Below, piece after piece: positions 34,828-42,976 of a stretch of 64,000 nt of DNA. The stretch is from Nocardia otitidiscaviarum NBRC 14405. Its GTDB lineage: Bacteria > Actinomycetota > Actinomycetes > Mycobacteriales > Mycobacteriaceae. Numbering within the stretch: position 1 is the first letter of the stretch; each line of letters begins with the position of its first letter. Below the pieces are notes generated by a model. The model did not search any database. It was given only the letters and a program-made list of their open reading frames with translations, and was not told where the DNA came from. Location of the stretch: contig NZ_BAGD01000106.1 of the NCBI RefSeq assembly GCF_000308635.1, positions 62,001 through 126,000 of the forward strand, in the 5' to 3' direction. A program made the translations under genes and the position numbers.

Positions 34828-36048
34828 ATGCCAGAGGCCGTCATCGTTTCGTTCGCCCGTTCGCCTATCGGCCGCGCAGGCAAGGGTTCGCTGGTGAGCA
34901 TGCGCCCCGACGACCTCACGGCGCAGATGGTGCGCGCGGCCCTGGACAAGGTGCCCGCCCTCGCGCCGACCGATATCGACGATCTGATCCTGGGCTGCGG
35001 TCAGCCCGCCGGTGAGGGCGGCTTCAATATGGCCCGCTCGGTCGCCGTGCAGCTGGGTTACGACACCCTGCCCGGCGTCACCCTCAACCGCTACTGCTCC
35101 TCCTCGCTGCAGACCACCCGGATGGCCTTCCACGCCATCAAGGCCGGTGAGGGCGATGTGTTCATCTCCGCCGGTGTGGAGACGGTGTCGCGCTTCCCGA
35201 AGGGCACCGCCGACGGCTGGCCCGACACCCACAACCCGCTGTTCGCCGACGCCGAGGCGCGCACCGCCAAGCGTGCCGAGGGCGGGGCCGAGGTGTGGAC
35301 CGATCCGCGTGAGAACGACATCCTGCCCGACGTCTACATCGCCATGGGTCAAACCGCCGAGAACGTCGCCCAGTTCACCGGCATCTCCCGCGAGGAGCAG
35401 GACCACTGGGGTGTGCGGTCGCAGAACCGTGCCGAGGAGGCCATCAAGTCCGGCTTCTTCGAGCGTGAGATCACTCCGGTGACGCTGCCCGACGGCACCG
35501 TGGTCTCGACCGACGACGGTCCCCGCCCCGGCACCACCTACGAGAAGATCTCGCAGCTGAAGCCGGTCTTCCGCCCCGACGGCACCATTACCGCCGGTAA
35601 CGCCTGTCCGCTCAACGACGGTGCGGCGGCGCTGGTGGTCATGAGCGACACCAAAGCCCGCGAGCTCGGCCTGACCCCGCTGGCCCGCATCGTGGCGACC
35701 GGCGTCTCGGGCCTGTCGCCGGAGATCATGGGCCTCGGCCCGATCGAGGCGGTGCGCAAGACCCTGAAGACCGCCAACATGACCATCGACGATCTGGACC
35801 TGTACGAGATCAACGAGGCGTTCGCGGTGCAGGTGCTCGGTTCGGCCCGCGAACTGAACATGGACCTGGACAAGCTGAACATCTCCGGCGGCGCCATCGC
35901 CCTCGGCCACCCCTTCGGCATGACCGGCGCCCGCATCACCGCCACCCTGATCAACAACCTCCAGACCCAGGACAAGCAGTTCGGCCTGGAGACCATGTGC
36001 GTGGGCGGCGGCCAGGGCATGGCGATGATCATCGAACGCCTCAGCTGA
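34828..36048 (+). CDS. fadA: acetyl-CoA C-acyltransferase (thiolase, FadA3-type)
   Basis: A thiolase that cleaves or forms 3-ketoacyl-CoA in beta-oxidation. It is 406 residues, with the acylated Cys in NRYCSSSLQ (Cys90), the proximal His in GHPFGMTGAR (His361) and the second catalytic Cys in CVGGGQG (Cys391). The position and strand match Rv1074c (fadA3). AAGGAG precedes the ATG at 34828. A 17-bp terminator stem follows, so the gene is probably monocistronic. The substrate chain length cannot be read from the sequence. Confidence 0.94.
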   Translation: MPEAVIVSFARSPIGRAGKGSLVSMRPDDLTAQMVRAALDKVPALAPTDIDDLILGCGQPAGEGGFNMARSVAVQLGYDTLPGVTLNRYCSSSLQTTRMAFHAIKAGEGDVFISAGVETVSRFPKGTADGWPDTHNPLFADAEARTAKRAEGGAEVWTDPRENDILPDVYIAMGQTAENVAQFTGISREEQDHWGVRSQNRAEEAIKSGFFEREITPVTLPDGTVVSTDDGPRPGTTYEKISQLKPVFRPDGTITAGNACPLNDGAAALVVMSDTKARELGLTPLARIVATGVSGLSPEIMGLGPIEAVRKTLKTANMTIDDLDLYEINEAFAVQVLGSARELNMDLDKLNISGGAIALGHPFGMTGARITATLINNLQTQDKQFGLETMCVGGGQGMAMIIERLS

Positions 36049-36067
36049 GCCGTACCCGATCGAACGC

Positions 36068-36106
36068 CGGAAGGCCCGCCCGACCGACCGTCGGGCGGGC
36101 CTTCCG
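36068..36106 (+). terminator. fadA terminator
   Basis: A 17-bp perfect stem CGGAAGGCCCGCCCGAC (36068-36084), loop CGACC, complement (36090-36106), 20 bp after the fadA stop. Confidence 0.92.
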
Positions 36107-36172
36107 CTGTTCCAGGGAGAGGACGAGTATCCGCCGTAGTCTCGGCTCTCGCGCCCGAAGCGCACCCCAAAC

Positions 36173-36186
36173 TAGAACGCGTTATA
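36173..36186. promoter_or_regulatory. KstR-type operator (TnnAACnnGTTnnA)
   Basis: TAGAACGCGTTATA, an exact fit to TnnAACnnGTTnnA, the motif of the cholesterol-catabolism repressor KstR in mycobacteria and rhodococci. It lies 54 bp before the start of the flavoprotein dehydrogenase gene. Confidence 0.7.
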
Positions 36187-36240
36187 GTCTGCCCCACGTG
36201 TTCCGAGCGGCCGGGGGACCGGCGTGGGAGGGTGACAGCA

Positions 36241-37869
36241 ATGGTGCGGACCTGGGACGAGGCGGCGGATGTGCTGGTCGTCGGGTACGGCGGGGCGGGG
36301 GTCGCGGCGGCGCTCGCGGCGCGGGAGGCCGGGGCGGGGGTGGTGGCGATCGATCGGTTCGGGGGTGGGGGTGCGACCGCGCTGTCCGGGGGCATCATCT
36401 ACGCCGGGGGTGGGACGTGGGTGCAGCGGGCGGCCGGGGTCGCGGATGATGTCGATGCCATGTACGCGTACCTGCGTGCCGAGGTCGGCGACGCGGTGGG
36501 CGAGGCGACGCTGCGCCGGTTCTGCGAGGAGTCACCGGCGATGATCGACTGGCTGACCGAGCACGGTGTGCCCTTCGAGGCATCGCTGTGCCCGTACAAG
36601 ACCTCGTATCCGACCGACAACCATTACCTGTACTACTCGGGTAGCGAAATCGCCGGTGGTTTCCGGGAATTGGCGACCCCGGCGCAGCGCGGGCATCGCG
36701 CCCACGGGCCGGGCGTCTCAGGCAAGAAGGTGTTCGCGCCGCTGGCCGCCTCCGCCGCGGCGCACGGTGTGCGGGTCCGGACCGCCACCCGGGCAACGCG
36801 ACTCGTCGTCGAAGACGGGCGGGTCGTCGGTGTCGAGGCCGTAACGCTCGCGCACGCACCCGGCGCGGTGCGGCGACAGTTCGCGGCGCTGGCGCGGATC
36901 TCGGCGAAACCCGGTGTGTACCACCCGGGTTTGCGACGCATGGTGCAGCGCCGTCTCGACCGCATCGAACAGCGCTACGGCACCGTGACGCGGCTGCGCG
37001 CCGATTCCGCCGTCATCATGACCACCGGTGGTTTCATCGCCGACGGCGAGATGGTGCGGCGGCACGCACCCGAGTATCCGTGGGCCTCGGGCCTCCCGCT
37101 GGGCACGGCGGGCGACGACGGCAGCGGTATCCGCATGGCGCAGGAACTCGGTGCCGCCACCGACAAGATGGGCACCATCTCGACCTGGCGGTTCATCGCG
37201 CCGTCCAGCGCCTTCTTCAGCGCGCTCGCGGTGGACGTCCATGGTGAGCGCATGATCGACGAGTCCCGCTATGGCGCGGCGCTCGGCGGCGCCATCGTCA
37301 CCCGGCCCGGTCAGCGGGCGTGGCTGGTGCTCGACGCCGACCTGCTCGCCGAGGCCCGCGGGCAGCTCGCCACGCAGTCGGTGTGGTTCCAGCGTATGCA
37401 GTCCGAACGGCTGCTGCGGTTCGGCCGCATCACCGGGGGCTCACTCGAGGAGATCGCCGCCCGTGCCGGTATCGACCCGGCCGGGCTGCGGCGCACCGTG
37501 GACGCGCACAATGCCGCCATCGCCGCCGACCGTCCCGATCCGATGGGCAAGCCCGCCGATATCCGCCGCCCGCTCCAGCGCGGCCCGTTCACGCTCCTGG
37601 ACATCTCGGTCCGCTCCGCGCTCACCTACCCGACGCCCATGCTCACCCTCGGCGGCGTCCGTGTGGACGAGACCACCGGTGCCGTGCTCACCGAGACCGG
37701 CGAACCCATCCCGGGCCTGTTCGCGGCGGGCCGCACCGCCGTCGGAGTCTGCTCGAACGGCTATGTCAGCGGCCTGTCGATCGCGGACTGCGTCTTCTCC
37801 GGCCGCCGCGCGGGCGTACACGGCGCGCGGGCGACCGCCGCACACCCGGACGGACTGGCGAACGCCTAG
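36241..37869 (+). CDS. FAD-dependent dehydrogenase of the 3-ketosteroid dehydrogenase/fumarate reductase family
   Basis: A 542-residue flavoprotein. The N-terminal FAD motif is DVLVVGYGGAGVAAALAAREAGAGVVAIDR (about 11-40) with GGGGATALSGGIIYAGGG, and the C-terminal FAD-contacting GEPIPGLFAAGRTAVGVCSNGYVSGLSIADCVF matches KstD/fumarate reductase flavoproteins. The KstR-type box at 36173-36186 and GGGAGG before the ATG at 36241 point to steroid-linked regulation, so a ketosteroid dehydrogenase or reductase role is the best inference. The active-site Tyr pair of true KstD enzymes cannot be confirmed by eye. No other cholesterol genes are adjacent. Confidence 0.85.
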   Translation: MVRTWDEAADVLVVGYGGAGVAAALAAREAGAGVVAIDRFGGGGATALSGGIIYAGGGTWVQRAAGVADDVDAMYAYLRAEVGDAVGEATLRRFCEESPAMIDWLTEHGVPFEASLCPYKTSYPTDNHYLYYSGSEIAGGFRELATPAQRGHRAHGPGVSGKKVFAPLAASAAAHGVRVRTATRATRLVVEDGRVVGVEAVTLAHAPGAVRRQFAALARISAKPGVYHPGLRRMVQRRLDRIEQRYGTVTRLRADSAVIMTTGGFIADGEMVRRHAPEYPWASGLPLGTAGDDGSGIRMAQELGAATDKMGTISTWRFIAPSSAFFSALAVDVHGERMIDESRYGAALGGAIVTRPGQRAWLVLDADLLAEARGQLATQSVWFQRMQSERLLRFGRITGGSLEEIAARAGIDPAGLRRTVDAHNAAIAADRPDPMGKPADIRRPLQRGPFTLLDISVRSALTYPTPMLTLGGVRVDETTGAVLTETGEPIPGLFAAGRTAVGVCSNGYVSGLSIADCVFSGRRAGVHGARATAAHPDGLANA

Positions 37870-37923
37870 CTCGGCGAGGAGATCCGCGTGCTCCCGCCCG
37901 TGCGGGGAGAGTCCGGACAAACG

Positions 37924-37959
37924 ACAGGGCGGGCACCGGATTTCCGGTGCCCGCCCTGT
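37924..37959. terminator. bidirectional terminator
   Basis: A 17-bp perfect stem ACAGGGCGGGCACCGGA with a short TT spacer and complement to 37959, between the convergent flavoprotein (stop 37869) and BI-1 (stop 37973) genes. Confidence 0.9.
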
Positions 37960-37972
37960 TCTCGTGTCTCCG

Positions 37973-38851
37973 CTAGTCGTTCTGGAAGTACGACAGCAGA
38001 CGCAGGATCTCGATGTACAGCCACACCAGGGTGACGGTCAGGCCGAGAGCGACACCCCAGGCCGCCTTCGCCGGGGCGTTGGCGCGGATGAGCTGGTCGG
38101 CGGCGTCGAAGTCCAGCAGGAAGCTGAACGCGGCGATGGCGATGACCACCAGGCTGAAGATGATGGCGATGGGGCCGCCGTCCCGCAGGCCGAAGCCGCC
38201 GGGGGTGAAGAACGCGGCGATGAAGTTACCCAGCACCAGCACCAGGATGCCGATCATGGCGCCGACGATCATGCGGGTGAAGCGCGGGGTGACCCGGATG
38301 GCCCCGGTCTTGTACACGACCAGCATGCCGAAGAACACGCCGAAGGTGCCGAGCACGGCCTGCGCGATCATGCCCGCACCGCCCACGCCGCCGAATTCGA
38401 CGCCGGTGAACATGTACGACAGCGCACCGAGGAACAGACCCTCGAACGCCGCGTAGCTCAGCACGATGGCCGGGTTGTCCTGCTTGCGCCCGAAGCTGGC
38501 GACCAGCACCAGGCCCAGACCCACCAGGCCGCCGACGATCACGAACAGCGGCGCGAGGTTGTGGTTGTACGAGGTGAGGCCGTACGACAGGATCGCGCCG
38601 AGGGTGACCACACCCAGCGTGATACCGGTCTTGGTGACCACGTCGTCGATGGTCATGGGCCGAGTGGTCGGCACCGGCATCTGCTGGTAGCCCTGCGGCG
38701 GGTAGCCACCCGGAGGCTGGCCGTACCCGTACGGCTGCTGCTGTGCGAACTGTCCGGCTCCAGCGGCCGCCGAACCAAATCCGGCGTAGCCGCCGCCCTG
38801 CTGCTGTTGCGGCGTCAGGTTCCGGAAGACCGGATTGCTTGTGGTGCGCAA
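37973..38851 (-). CDS. Bax inhibitor-1/YccA-family membrane protein
   Basis: A 292-residue protein with seven predicted membrane segments of the BI-1 fold. They end in WGVALGLTVTLVWLYIEILRLLSYF, a typical C-terminus, with the acidic DFDAADQLI preceding it. The N-terminal 65 residues are a Gln/Gly/Pro/Tyr-rich disordered cytoplasmic region (QQQQGGGYAGFGS, PYGYGQPPGGYPPQGYQQ). I prefer the TTG start at 38851 (MRTTSNPVFRNL) because this N-terminus is conserved in actinobacterial BI-1 proteins and AAAGGGA lies upstream; a GTG at 38881 is in frame. BI-1 proteins conduct calcium or modulate membrane stress. Confidence 0.88.
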   Translation of the reverse strand: MRTTSNPVFRNLTPQQQQGGGYAGFGSAAAGAGQFAQQQPYGYGQPPGGYPPQGYQQMPVPTTRPMTIDDVVTKTGITLGVVTLGAILSYGLTSYNHNLAPLFVIVGGLVGLGLVLVASFGRKQDNPAIVLSYAAFEGLFLGALSYMFTGVEFGGVGGAGMIAQAVLGTFGVFFGMLVVYKTGAIRVTPRFTRMIVGAMIGILVLVLGNFIAAFFTPGGFGLRDGGPIAIIFSLVVIAIAAFSFLLDFDAADQLIRANAPAKAAWGVALGLTVTLVWLYIEILRLLSYFQND

Positions 38852-39225
38852 GGCGCGTCCCTTTCTGGAGTCGTGGCTCACGACACTCGTGGCCTCGTTC
38901 TACAGTCTCCAACGTCCGACGGCGGCTGTCAGTTCCCGACACCCACCGCGTTTCAGACAAATCGGACTTTACCGCGTGGTCGGTCTGTTGACCGACTCAC
39001 GGAAGAGCCCGCAACGACCGACATGGCTCATGACCATATCCGCGATCCGCTCCCGACGGTCCAGACCCCACCGAATCCCGGCAGCGATTGCCGCGCGCGT
39101 CAGCAAACGATCGCAGGCACCGGCGGGCGTGATGGTGTCACGCCGCGTGCAGCGGGGCTGCCCGTTGGCGGTCGCGTCTACCGTCAGCGCAGCCGCACGC
39201 CACCAACCAACCGTGAGAGAGCCGA
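38852..39225. other. intergenic region, nothing secure
   Basis: About 370 bp between the BI-1 start and the LLM oxidoreductase stop. A minus-strand frame (ending at 38969) translates to sequence such as AAGIRWGLDRRERIADMVMSH but has no ATG or GTG start after the upstream gene. It may be a remnant. No repeats or hairpins stand out. Confidence 0.45.
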
Positions 39226-40167
39226 CTACAGCTGGCTCGTGACCTTGTCCGCGATCAGTTCCAGATGGTCCAGGTCCTCCAGATCCAGGATCTGGAGGTA
39301 TACCCGGCTGGTGCCCGCTTCGTCGGCGTAGCGGCCGAGTTTGTCGACCACCTCGTCGGGGCTGCCCGCCAGGCCGTTGGCCTTCAACTCGTCCACCTCG
39401 CGGCCGATGGCGGCGGCGCGGCGGGACACCTCGGCGTCGTCGCGGCCTACGCAGGCGATGAGGGCGTTCGAGTAGACCAGCTCGTCCGGGTCGCGTCCGG
39501 CGTCCTTGGCGGCGGCGCGCACCCGCTCGAATTGGGCGGCGGTGTCGGCGATCGAGGAGAAGGGCATGTTGAATTCGTCGGCGTAGCGGGCGGTGAGGCG
39601 CGGGGTGCGCTTGGCGCCGTGGCCGCCGATGATGACGGGGATCTTGGGCTGAACCGGCTTGGGCAGGGCAGGCGAGTCGACCAGCGTGTAATGCTCGCCG
39701 GTGAAGCTGAAGGTCTCCCCCGCCGGGGTGCCCCACAGGCCGGTGAGCACGGCCAACTGTTCCTCGAAGCGCGGGAACTTGTCGGCCGGGAACGGGATGC
39801 CGTAGGCGGTGTGCTCCTCGGCGAACCAGCCTGCGCCGAAACCGAATTCGACGCGGCCGCCGGACATGGCGTCCACCTGGGCGACCTGGATGGCGAGCAC
39901 GCCCGGGTGGCGGAAGGTGGCCGAGGTCATGAGGGTGCCGAGCCGGATGCGGGAGGTCTCGCGGGCCAGTCCGGCGAGGGTGGTCCAGGCGTCGGTGGGG
40001 CCGGGCAACCCGTCGGCGTCGCCCATCTTCAGGTAGTGGTCGGAGCGGAAGAAGGCGTCGTAGCCCAGGTCCTCGGTGGCCTTGGCCACGGTGAGGAGGG
40101 TGTCGTAGGACGCGCCCTGCTGCGGTTCGGTGAAGATTCGAAGATCGATTCGGGCCATGCGTCCCAT
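39226..40167 (-). CDS. LLM-class F420-dependent oxidoreductase
   Basis: A 313-residue TIM-barrel flavin/F420 oxidoreductase of the luciferase-like monooxygenase family. It has RSDHYLKMGDADGLPGPTDAW, SRIRLGTLMTSATFRHPGVLAIQVAQVD, and VEFGFGAGWFAEEH with the common AGW block. The TIGR-type architecture with KIPVIIGGHGAKRTPRLTARYADEFN is typical of F420-dependent members in mycobacteria and nocardiae. The GGAG upstream of the ATG at 40167 supports that start; an ATG at 40158 is possible. The substrate is unknown. Just upstream on the same strand, 26 bp away, is an RNA methyltransferase-like gene. Confidence 0.9.
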   Translation of the reverse strand: MGRMARIDLRIFTEPQQGASYDTLLTVAKATEDLGYDAFFRSDHYLKMGDADGLPGPTDAWTTLAGLARETSRIRLGTLMTSATFRHPGVLAIQVAQVDAMSGGRVEFGFGAGWFAEEHTAYGIPFPADKFPRFEEQLAVLTGLWGTPAGETFSFTGEHYTLVDSPALPKPVQPKIPVIIGGHGAKRTPRLTARYADEFNMPFSSIADTAAQFERVRAAAKDAGRDPDELVYSNALIACVGRDDAEVSRRAAAIGREVDELKANGLAGSPDEVVDKLGRYADEAGTSRVYLQILDLEDLDHLELIADKVTSQL

Positions 40168-40193
40168 TGTGCTCCGGGGACTGTTCGGTCGAT

Positions 40194-41342
40194 TTACCGG
40201 CCGCTGTCGTGCAGGCCGCGCACCGACCGCGTGACGGTGAACTTCCGGTTACGCCCGATCACCTCGGTCTTGCCGACCATGCGCTCCATCACCCCGCGAT
40301 AGTTGAGATGCGAGTTGTAGACCGTCCACAGCTCACCGCCCGGCCGCAGCACCCGCCCGGTCTGCTGGAACATCTTGATGGCCGAGCCGGTGTGCACGGC
40401 CGCACCCACGTGGAAGGGCGGATTGCAGAGCACCAGATCGGCGCTGTTGTCGGGCGCGTTGGACATGGCGTCGTCACGCAGCACGGTGACCCGGTCGGCG
40501 ACCGCGTTGAGCGCTGCGGTGGCGCGACTGGAGGCGACCGCCGCGGCGGACTGGTCGGTGGCCGTGACCCGCAGTCCCGGACGGGCTTTGGCCAGCGCCA
40601 CCGCGAGAATGCCGGTGCCGCAACCGAGGTCGATGGCCTCGCGGGCATCGGGCTTCATGCGCTTCAGGAACTCCAGCAGGTATCGAGTCCCGATATCGAG
40701 GCGCGGGCCGGAGAACGCCGCCCCGTGCGCGACCACCTCGAGATCGCGGTCGTCGAGCCTATTGCACACCGGGAACGGCGGCTCACCAACGGGTTTGGGT
40801 TCGGTGGCGGTGAGGATCCGGGACTTCTGCCGCCCACGGCTGGCCCGCACCGAGCCGAAGTACTCGCCCAGCACGTCGTTCATGGCGGGCGTGAGGTACT
40901 TGTCGCGGCCGCCCGCGAACACCTCCACCTCCGGATCGGCGTAGCGGGCGATGGCATCGGCGATCTCGGCCAGCCCGGACAGGGCGCGCGGCAGGCGCAG
41001 CAATACCACCCGCACATCCGCGAGCAGGCGGCGACCGAGTTCGTGGGCCGCGTAGCGGTCGGCGAGTCCGACCACGCGGGCATTGTGGGCCAGAGCCTGC
41101 TCCCCGGTGAGCAGATCCTGATGCACCCGCACGCCACGTAGGTCGTGCGCGGCGATGGCCCCGAGGGTGAGCGCACCATAGCCGTCGTCGATCACGGCGA
41201 CCCGCCCGTCCCCCGCTGCCGCGAGGGATTCCGCCGCCACATCCAGCATCAACCGATCGGCGGCGTCCACCGCGTAGAGGTTCTCCGCCTCCACATCCGG
41301 ATACCGCCGCAACCGGCTCAACACGTCCTCGACCTCAACCAC
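40194..41342 (-). CDS. RsmC/RlmG-like small-domain methyltransferase
   Basis: A 382-residue protein with two methyltransferase-like halves: a degenerate N-terminal half and a C-terminal half with the SAM motif EAIDLGCGTGILAVALAKARPGL and the catalytic NPPFH motif (VLCNPPFHVG). That motif marks N-methylation of guanine or adenine, so rRNA guanine-N2 methylation (RsmC/RlmG type) is the best inference. GTG start at 41342. It may share a transcript with the LLM oxidoreductase 26 bp downstream. Confidence 0.87.
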   Translation of the reverse strand: MVEVEDVLSRLRRYPDVEAENLYAVDAADRLMLDVAAESLAAAGDGRVAVIDDGYGALTLGAIAAHDLRGVRVHQDLLTGEQALAHNARVVGLADRYAAHELGRRLLADVRVVLLRLPRALSGLAEIADAIARYADPEVEVFAGGRDKYLTPAMNDVLGEYFGSVRASRGRQKSRILTATEPKPVGEPPFPVCNRLDDRDLEVVAHGAAFSGPRLDIGTRYLLEFLKRMKPDAREAIDLGCGTGILAVALAKARPGLRVTATDQSAAAVASSRATAALNAVADRVTVLRDDAMSNAPDNSADLVLCNPPFHVGAAVHTGSAIKMFQQTGRVLRPGGELWTVYNSHLNYRGVMERMVGKTEVIGRNRKFTVTRSVRGLHDSGR

Positions 41343-41474
41343 ACCTACAGTGTGCTAGATCATTGCCACGCTGTCCCATTCGGCCGGTTCATTGTGCTAT
41401 CTCGTTACGAGATCGCCTGCGCCACCCGGCAATACCTCGCAAACCACTCGCAACTACCGCAGTGAAACTGCGAA

Positions 41475-42893
41475 TCACTGGGTTGCTGAGGCTTCGCGCA
41501 CTCTCGGCATCATGGCCGAGGCGGCGACCATGACCACCGCCATCCCGGCGACGGCGAGGAATACCAGGTGGATGGCCGGGGACAGCGCCTCCGGCGCGGG
41601 ATGATCGCTGCCGCCGACCCGGGAGTTCACCAGCGCGCCGAACACCGCCACGCCGACGGCACTCCCGAGCGAACGGGCGAACATATTGGTCGCGGTCACC
41701 ACCCCGCGCTCGGTCCAGTCGACGGCGGACTGCGCGGCGATCAGGGTCGGCGTCGCCACCAGGCCCATGCCGGTGCCGACGATGAAGCACCCGACCGCCA
41801 CCCGGAGCAGACCGGAATCGGCGTCGACGAGCAGCAGGGTCGCCGCCCCGACCGAGCCGAGCGTGCTGCCGATGAGGGCGGTGCGCCGGAAGCCGATGCG
41901 CAGGTACACCTTTCCGGCCTGCGAGGCCGCCAGCGGCCAGCCCATGGTGAGCGCACCGACGGTGAGCCCCGCCGCCAGTGCGCCCGTACCGAGCACACCC
42001 TGTGCGAAAGTCGGCACATACGAGGTCAATCCGAGTATCACCGCGCCGATCAGCAGCGACACCGTACTGCTCGCCACCACCACGCGCCGGGTGAAAACCC
42101 ATAGCGGCAGAATCGGATTGGCGGCCCGACGCTCGACCAGGCCGAACAGCACGAGCGCCAGCGCCCCGCCGCCGAAGAGCGCCAGACTCGTCGGCGCACT
42201 CCAGGCCCAGGCGTGCCCGCCCTCGAGCAGGGCGAGTATGAGCGCGCCCGCACCCACCGTGAGCAGGGCCGCGCCCAGATAGTCGATGCGATGCGTCTGC
42301 CGGGTCGCCCTCTCGGTGAAGTGGCGTGCCAGCATCCACGCCGCCAGTGCGGCGAGCGGCAGATTGATCAGGAAGATCCAGCGCCAGCTCACGTACTCGG
42401 CGAAGACACCGCCCAGTACCGGCCCGAGCACCGACGAGGCGGCCCACACACTGGCCAGATAGCCCTGCACCTTGGCGCGTTCGGCGACGGTGTACACATC
42501 CCCGGCGATGGTCATGGACATGGGCGCCACCGCGCCCGCGCCGATGCCCTGCACGGCCCGGAAGGCGATGAGCGCCACCATGCTGGTGGCCAACCCGCAC
42601 AGCAGCGACCCGAGCGCGAAGACCGCGATGCCGAACAGCATGACCGGTTTGCGGCCGAGCATATCCGCGAGCTTGCCGTAGATCGGCACGGTCACCGCCT
42701 GCGCCAGCAGGTAGATGGAGAACAGCCACGGGAACTGCGCGAACCCGCCGAGTTGATCGGTGATGGTGAGCACGGCGGTGGCGATGATGGTGGAATCCAG
42801 CGCCACCAGCGAGGTCGCCAGCATGAGGGAGGCGAGCAGCGGCCCCCGTTCGGACCGGAAGCCGATGTCGGGACGCACCTCGGTGGCTGTCAT
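41475..42893 (-). CDS. MFS exporter, DHA2 (EmrB/QacA) type, first copy
   Basis: A 472-residue transporter with 14 hydrophobic segments. Its DHA2 signatures are LDSTIIATAVLTITDQLGGFAQFPWLFSIYLL in helix 1-2, KLADMLGRKPVMLFG (motif A) and SVLGPVLGGVFAEYVSWRWIFLINLP (motif C). It probably exports hydrophobic drugs or lipids by proton antiport. The ATG at 42893 is chosen because AGAGG lies six bases upstream; the earlier ATGs are too close. A second DHA2 exporter is at 57584-59080. There is no TetR gene next to this copy. Confidence 0.9.
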   Translation of the reverse strand: MTATEVRPDIGFRSERGPLLASLMLATSLVALDSTIIATAVLTITDQLGGFAQFPWLFSIYLLAQAVTVPIYGKLADMLGRKPVMLFGIAVFALGSLLCGLATSMVALIAFRAVQGIGAGAVAPMSMTIAGDVYTVAERAKVQGYLASVWAASSVLGPVLGGVFAEYVSWRWIFLINLPLAALAAWMLARHFTERATRQTHRIDYLGAALLTVGAGALILALLEGGHAWAWSAPTSLALFGGGALALVLFGLVERRAANPILPLWVFTRRVVVASSTVSLLIGAVILGLTSYVPTFAQGVLGTGALAAGLTVGALTMGWPLAASQAGKVYLRIGFRRTALIGSTLGSVGAATLLLVDADSGLLRVAVGCFIVGTGMGLVATPTLIAAQSAVDWTERGVVTATNMFARSLGSAVGVAVFGALVNSRVGGSDHPAPEALSPAIHLVFLAVAGMAVVMVAASAMMPRVREASATQ

Positions 42894-42931
42894 CGGCATC
42901 CTCTTCTCATTAGCTCGACTTATCAACTGGG

Positions 42932-42945
42932 TCGAACATATTCGA
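42932..42945. promoter_or_regulatory. inverted repeat upstream of the DHA2 exporter
   Basis: TCGAA-CATA-TTCGA in the 83-bp gap before the exporter. It resembles half of an actinobacterial LexA site (TCGAACnnnnGTTCGA) but lacks the full arms. It is a weak operator candidate. Confidence 0.25.
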
Positions 42946-42976
42946 GGGGCCGCTATTCCCTCACCGGGTTTTCCGG

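Noticed and set aside
38969..39225. Possible small minus-strand gene with AAGIRWGLDRRERIADMVMSH
   Set aside because: No ATG or GTG start between the LLM gene stop and this sequence; possibly a remnant, not an intact gene.
42932..42945. LexA (SOS) box before the DHA2 exporter
   Set aside because: The second GTTCGA arm is missing; it fits only half of the actinobacterial SOS box.
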